A DNA stretch of 64,000 nt from Aaosphaeria pasadenensis (lineage: Eukaryota > Ascomycota > Dothideomycetes > Pleosporales), in contig JAKLMB010000027.1 of NCBI GenBank assembly GCA_022813625.1, forward strand, positions 434,001 through 498,000, in the 5' to 3' direction. The position numbers and the translations under genes were made by a program. The notes beneath the pieces were generated by a model, which did not search any database, was not told where the DNA came from, and saw nothing but the letters and a program-made list of their open reading frames with translations. This document shows, one piece after another, positions 60,242 to 64,000 of the stretch (the stretch's first letter is position 1; each line of letters begins with the position of its first letter).

Positions 60242-60583
60242 GACTGGTTACTTTGTGAAGTTATTGATATGTGTGATTTGTGTGGGGTTGATTTAAGCGT
60301 GGAGTGACTCGACAGGTGGGCGGGTTGCGCTGAGTATTTAACGACTTTGAATGTTGGTGAGGCAAGATTAAACTTTGGTGGGCGAAAACAAAACGAGCCC
60401 AACCAAATCTAGCTAGCGCCGCCTTGTCCATGGTTTGGTTCAAGAACCATCACTGCATCTTTTTTTAGAGGCAAAGTGACATCAGTCCCCGTCGTATTAC
60501 AACTTGCACGATATATCTTCATCAAATGGACAAGTTCCTAACCGTTTTCGACTGCCAATGATAACGGGTTTGTTCAATCCTCT
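60242..60583. promoter_or_regulatory. Short divergent promoter region
   Basis: About 340 bp separate the eIF1A start (minus) from the next plus-strand start. No specific element was identified. Confidence 0.5.
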
Positions 60584-61222
60584 ATGGCGCCGCGCGATCA
60601 TACACACAAACTCCTATCTCAGCAGAACTATCGCTTCTTCAAGCTGCAGTATTCCGCGTCCTATTCACCGTTCATACAGAGCCCTATACTGAGCGATTTC
60701 AAACACCCCTTACACCCTCTCCTTAAACGAACTGAAGAGCAACGGGAGGGAAAAGGTCTTTGGTGGCACGTCACCACGAATTTCGAGTCGTCGAAAACGA
60801 AGGTCGTTCGATCATGGTTGCGCCGGCGCTTACACAATGCGTTTCTAGAGGAATTGAAGGAACGGGATATTACTGAGGATGGTACAATATTGCGTATGAG
60901 CGATTATCTCAAGGGTCTCTCGGGGCTGCAGAAGGCATTAGAAGCGGGCCAAGTAGTCACCCTCACGGGCTCGATCAGGATGCAAGCTCAGAACACACTC
61001 GTGACAGCCAAATATGCAGAGGTGAGAAGGGAAACGGGAAGTCTTGTGGATGCACTTTTGAAAATTAGGAATTCCACCCTTCCTCGATCGCCTCAGCAAG
61101 CAACCAGAAGAGGACCCCAGACACAAGGAGGAAAAGTACCTCCTTCAAAACAGCTGTTCGGGTCAATTATGCCAGTTGCTACCCATCCAGCACGGAAAAG
61201 CACCAACGAAAACATGAAATGA
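60584..61222 (+). CDS. Unrecognised basic 212-residue protein
   Basis: A single exon from ATG 60584. The sequence is basic at both ends, has 'GLWWHVTTNFESSKTKVVRS' and a helical middle ('LHNAFLEELKERDITEDG'), then 'ALEAGQVVTLTGSIRMQAQN', and a Ser/Pro/Gln-rich tail. No signal peptide, membrane helix or catalytic motif is visible. A mitochondrial or nucleic-acid-binding role could be guessed from its charge, but nothing supports it directly. Overlapping ORFs in other frames upstream (60504-60692) could belong to an unrecognised first exon. Uninterrupted length and coding-like composition support a real gene. Confidence 0.65.
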   Translation: MAPRDHTHKLLSQQNYRFFKLQYSASYSPFIQSPILSDFKHPLHPLLKRTEEQREGKGLWWHVTTNFESSKTKVVRSWLRRRLHNAFLEELKERDITEDGTILRMSDYLKGLSGLQKALEAGQVVTLTGSIRMQAQNTLVTAKYAEVRRETGSLVDALLKIRNSTLPRSPQQATRRGPQTQGGKVPPSKQLFGSIMPVATHPARKSTNENMK

Positions 61223-61881
61223 TGACAGGTGGGCATTCACGTAACGTCAAATATTACGCTTGCCATTGTTGGAGCAATGGGGCGTATAATGAATACTAGT
61301 GCCCAATTTAGCCTTCCACGCTCATATCGTCGTGCTACCGACTTTCATAAACTAGTTATAGGCATGATACCCTCAGGAAAGGTGCTGAAGCGTGGGCACT
61401 GTACCGTACATGGATTTGGCAGCATACAAGATAGAAGACCACAAGAGAAATAACACGATAACAATTTAATATTAAAAAAAGCAGGTGCATGATATGTATA
61501 AGCAATACCATCTACGTTCATTCTTACTGTGTCAGAGCAATGTCATGTGGTGCAACTTTGAGTTCACTTTCCATGATTCATCTGGAGTGCATCTGGACCC
61601 CTCCTAGGCGCTGTGCTGGTACTTCCGCTTGGAAGATCTATTGAGTCGAGCTATTGACGAAAGAATGCTGGATTTGTACTATACAATACTATTCCTGAAA
61701 CATCTAAATATATCCACAAGGAGTTGTAAGGAAGCCATTGATGAGATTATCAATTTTCATCTACCTATAAAGATTCTATGAATCTTCAACACGCCATCCC
61801 AAATTCCATTCCGTTGAATGAGAAAAACGATTAAAACCTCTTCCCTATACAATTAGAGAGCTTAATACCCCAGATATATCG
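61223..61881. other. Convergent intergenic spacer
   Basis: AT-rich 660 bp between two convergent genes, presumably 3' untranslated sequence. No gene was seen. Confidence 0.6.
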
Positions 61882-62874
61882 TCACAGCTCGGATTTATCA
61901 ATAGTCTCATCAAGAGGCCTCCTACCCCTTGCAAACAGAATAGTCCTCCAGAGCTTCTTCCCTGCGAACTGCATATAAACCCTCTCCTTCATAGTGATAA
62001 CATCCACATCAATAAGTCCAGCATCGGTGAAGAATTTCTTCACACCCTCGATTGTGAAGGACGGTACAACAATCGAGTTACTCATGACCTTTGTCGATGC
62101 CCCCGCAACGCCATGCTCCATTCTTTCCTTGTCTTCCTTGTGGTCGATTTCATCATGGTGATGGTGGTGATCATGATGTTGATGACCGTGAGAATGCTTA
62201 GAATCGTGGCCTTTGCTGTGGCCAGAGTGGTCGTGGTAATGAATGTGACCGGTATGATCGCCTTCTGAAGCTGGGATTGGATTTCCCTCTTCGTCTGCCT
62301 TCAGATCACCTCCCTCTAAGAAGTCAGTAATGATAAGAATGCCCCCAGGCCTGAGACGGTCCTTCAGACGTCGCGCAGACTCTGTGACATCCTCAAAGTG
62401 ATGAAAGCCGAACCCGACCGTTGCAAGATCAAAGTTGTGGTACTCTGGCTTTTGCAGCTCGCTTGATTGCTCATCAGAAAAAATGTTTCCAAGGACAGCT
62501 TTGATCTTGGATTCGGGTAGCTCTGCCGCCTGGGCCCTCGCATTGTATGTAGCGACCATGTTTGGCGCGATGTCGATTCCACGGGTAACAGTGACATAGG
62601 GAGCAAATATGCGAGACATCAACCCAGGTCCGCAAGCATAGTCCAGGAGACTGATTCCATTGGAAGATGATCCAGAGACTTCGGTAAACGGAAGGCCGAC
62701 CCAATCAAGGTGTTCGTGAATAAAAGCTGTGGTCTGGTTGTTGACCTTGGCAAACCAAGGTTTGCTATCGTAGGCATCGGCAATGAGGCTTAGAGGGCGT
62801 CAGTACAGGATTGAATGAGAACTGGGTAGTCCAACATACTCGAAATATTTTTTATTTGCCTCCGCGAGCGACAT
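61882..62874 (-). CDS. Class I SAM-dependent methyltransferase with histidine-rich insertion
   Basis: Two exons, 62840-62874 and 61882-62788 (51-bp intron), give 313 residues. SAM-binding motif I is 'LLDYACGPGLMSRIF' (about residues 59-73), followed by 'VTRGIDIAPNMVATYN' and 'FDLATVGFGFHHFEDV'; 'RLRPGGILIITDF' is the post-motif strand. This is the UbiE-like small-molecule methyltransferase layout, but the substrate is not identifiable. Residues 190-228 are an insertion with 18 histidines in 39 positions (62140-62256 on the plus strand). After it the fold resumes with 'GVKKFFTDAGLIDVDVITMK'. There is no targeting signal. Most relatives I know have a much shorter or less His-dense loop here. 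Confidence 0.88.
62140..62256 (-). other. Histidine-rich loop of the methyltransferase
   Basis: This segment encodes 39 residues with 18 His, mixed with Asp, Ser, Gly and Lys. The His-X-His and His-Asp spacing is of the kind seen in zinc, nickel or cobalt binding stretches of metal chaperones and transporters. Confidence 0.85.
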
Positions 62875-63261
62875 GATGAAAGGCTATAGCAAGCAGCAAC
62901 GACGGAAGAATTTGGATATGAAAAAGGCTTCTTTTGGAGCTATATGGCTGAAAGATGATTTTGGTCGATGTGATGAGGAATTGTTGATCTAATGCCCTGA
63001 CTTTGACTTTGCATGCGCCCTTTATAGCCTTGATCAATAGAAGTATGTGAAGTCGTGATTCAATGTTGCCTACTACTTTGATTCTCTCAAGTCGCCGGTC
63101 GTCTCGGAGAGTTTTGCTGATTGGCTGAAATGGCTCCGCGTATGGCCAGGGCCAACCTCGTCCATACTTGTTCTGGGTTTAGCTTATTGATCAATATGTT
63201 GCGCATTTGTCCGCGCCGGACGATGTACACATCAGCTAAACAGAGGAGTATACCGTGTTGA
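62875..63261. promoter_or_regulatory. Promoter region of the methyltransferase and TYW3 3' flank
   Basis: A 387-bp region between two minus-strand genes; no gene or specific element was recognised. Confidence 0.5.
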
Positions 63262-64000
63262 CTATGATGTTTCGATGATTTGAGAAGATTCGGTCTCTGC
63301 TATCAGAGCACGTTGCCTAGCAAGTCCTTCTTCCCGTTTTCTTTGTCTCCGAAGTTCCGGGTCCTCCCAACTCAGCTTAGATGATTTGGTTTTAGAACGC
63401 AAACCACTCGAATCTGCTTCTGGTTCGTATTGCTCTAGGAGAGCCCTGCGAAACCGTGCTATCCTGTCCATATTCGTCTTGAATCGCTCATTTGCGATGT
63501 TGAACATGGCGCGGAGATATGCCTCGTCCACCATGGCAACGTTCTCGTCATGTTCATTCTGATACCCAACAATTGTATCGAATGAATATCCAGCCGAGCG
63601 AACGGCAACCATAGGGTTCGACTCTCCCAGCTTCGTGGGGTTCAAGCTCACTGCACCGCTTTCCCGAAAGCCTGCGCTTAGCGATGCCGATGTGACTCGT
63701 TGAGCGTGGTCAATTGATGCTGTCAAGATGTGCAAGATCTAAGCTACTTTTCAACGATGTTCTAGATGGTCCTGTGATAGTAATACATACCATGGGCTCG
63801 AACTTAACATGGATGTAACTGCAGTTGGAGCTGGGCTTCTGCATGGGAGAACTAGGTACAGATAAATTGAGCAAAGACATGAGATTGGAATCTTGGTCAA
63901 ATTTTGACATGTCGACGGGTTCATGGGATATGAAAAGCCATGAACCTCCGCCTTTGCCTCCGGGTCCAGCGTTGGCACTTGGTGCACTAAGATCCTTGAG
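63262..64000 (-). CDS. TYW3: TYW3, wybutosine tRNA methyltransferase (partial, cut by window edge)
   Basis: Exons 63791-64000 (continuing beyond the window) and 63262-63738, joined over a 52-bp intron, give the C-terminal 228 residues. TYW3 N-methylates the wybutosine precursor at position 37 of tRNA-Phe. Recognisable pieces are 'GGGSWLFISHEPVD', 'CSYIHVKFEPM-ILHILTAS' rebuilt by splicing, 'SAGFRESGAVSL', 'MVAVRSAGYSFDTIVGY', and 'DEAYLRAMFNIANERF', followed by a charged helix. The C-terminus extends beyond the core as a basic, helical tail ('DPELRRQRKREEGLARQRAL'). The N-terminal part with the first conserved block lies outside the window. Confidence 0.88.

Overview
The window is nuclear DNA of a filamentous ascomycete (Pezizomycotina; Dothideomycetes is a guess from protein resemblance). 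Genes are spaced at roughly 2-3 kb and broken by short GT-AG introns, mostly 47-125 bp, with CTRAY branch points close to the acceptor. The protein set (Sar1, Mob1, Nup53, Cbp4, XPF/Rad1, eIF1A, TYW3, acetyl-CoA synthetase, an Skt5-like chitin synthase regulator, a fungal ADAM) is that of a mould. I see no transposon, CRISPR array, tRNA, rRNA or virus-derived gene. All exon joins below were made by hand from splice signals, frame and family resemblance.

Left part (1-16,300): a secreted DJ-1/PfpI protein (+), an unrecognised membrane-anchored protein (-), a secreted M35-like protein that has lost its HExxH zinc motif (+), a five-exon small protein of unknown function (-), a gene-poor 3 kb stretch, nucleoporin Nup53 (+), and the COPII GTPase Sar1 (-), whose frame requires a 2-nt micro-exon.

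Middle (16,300-41,000): a seven-exon GH63-like protein resembling yeast YMR196W (+), Mob1 (+) with a 594-bp in-frame optional intron, an ADAM metalloprotease (-), cytosolic acetyl-CoA synthetase (-) with a 648-bp first intron, 3.5 kb without a gene, a WDR62/MAPKBP1-like WD40 protein (-), and a monocarboxylate-type MFS transporter (-).

Right part (41,000-64,000): a 1,199-residue mitochondrial AAA ATPase of the Msp1/spastin clade (+), a Ser/Thr-rich single-pass membrane protein (+), an Skt5/Chs4-like Sel1-repeat protein with a terminal CaaX box (-), Cbp4 (+), a GH5 cellulase (-), XPF/Rad1 (+), eIF1A (-), an unrecognised basic protein (+), a methyltransferase with a histidine-rich insertion (-), and TYW3 (-), cut by the right edge.

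The genes form no metabolic cluster; this is a mixed housekeeping neighbourhood. The most unusual items are the Sar1 micro-exon, the M35-like pseudoprotease, the Mob1 exitron-like intron, the His-rich methyltransferase and an inverted pair of pentanucleotide arrays near 31.3-31.6 kb.
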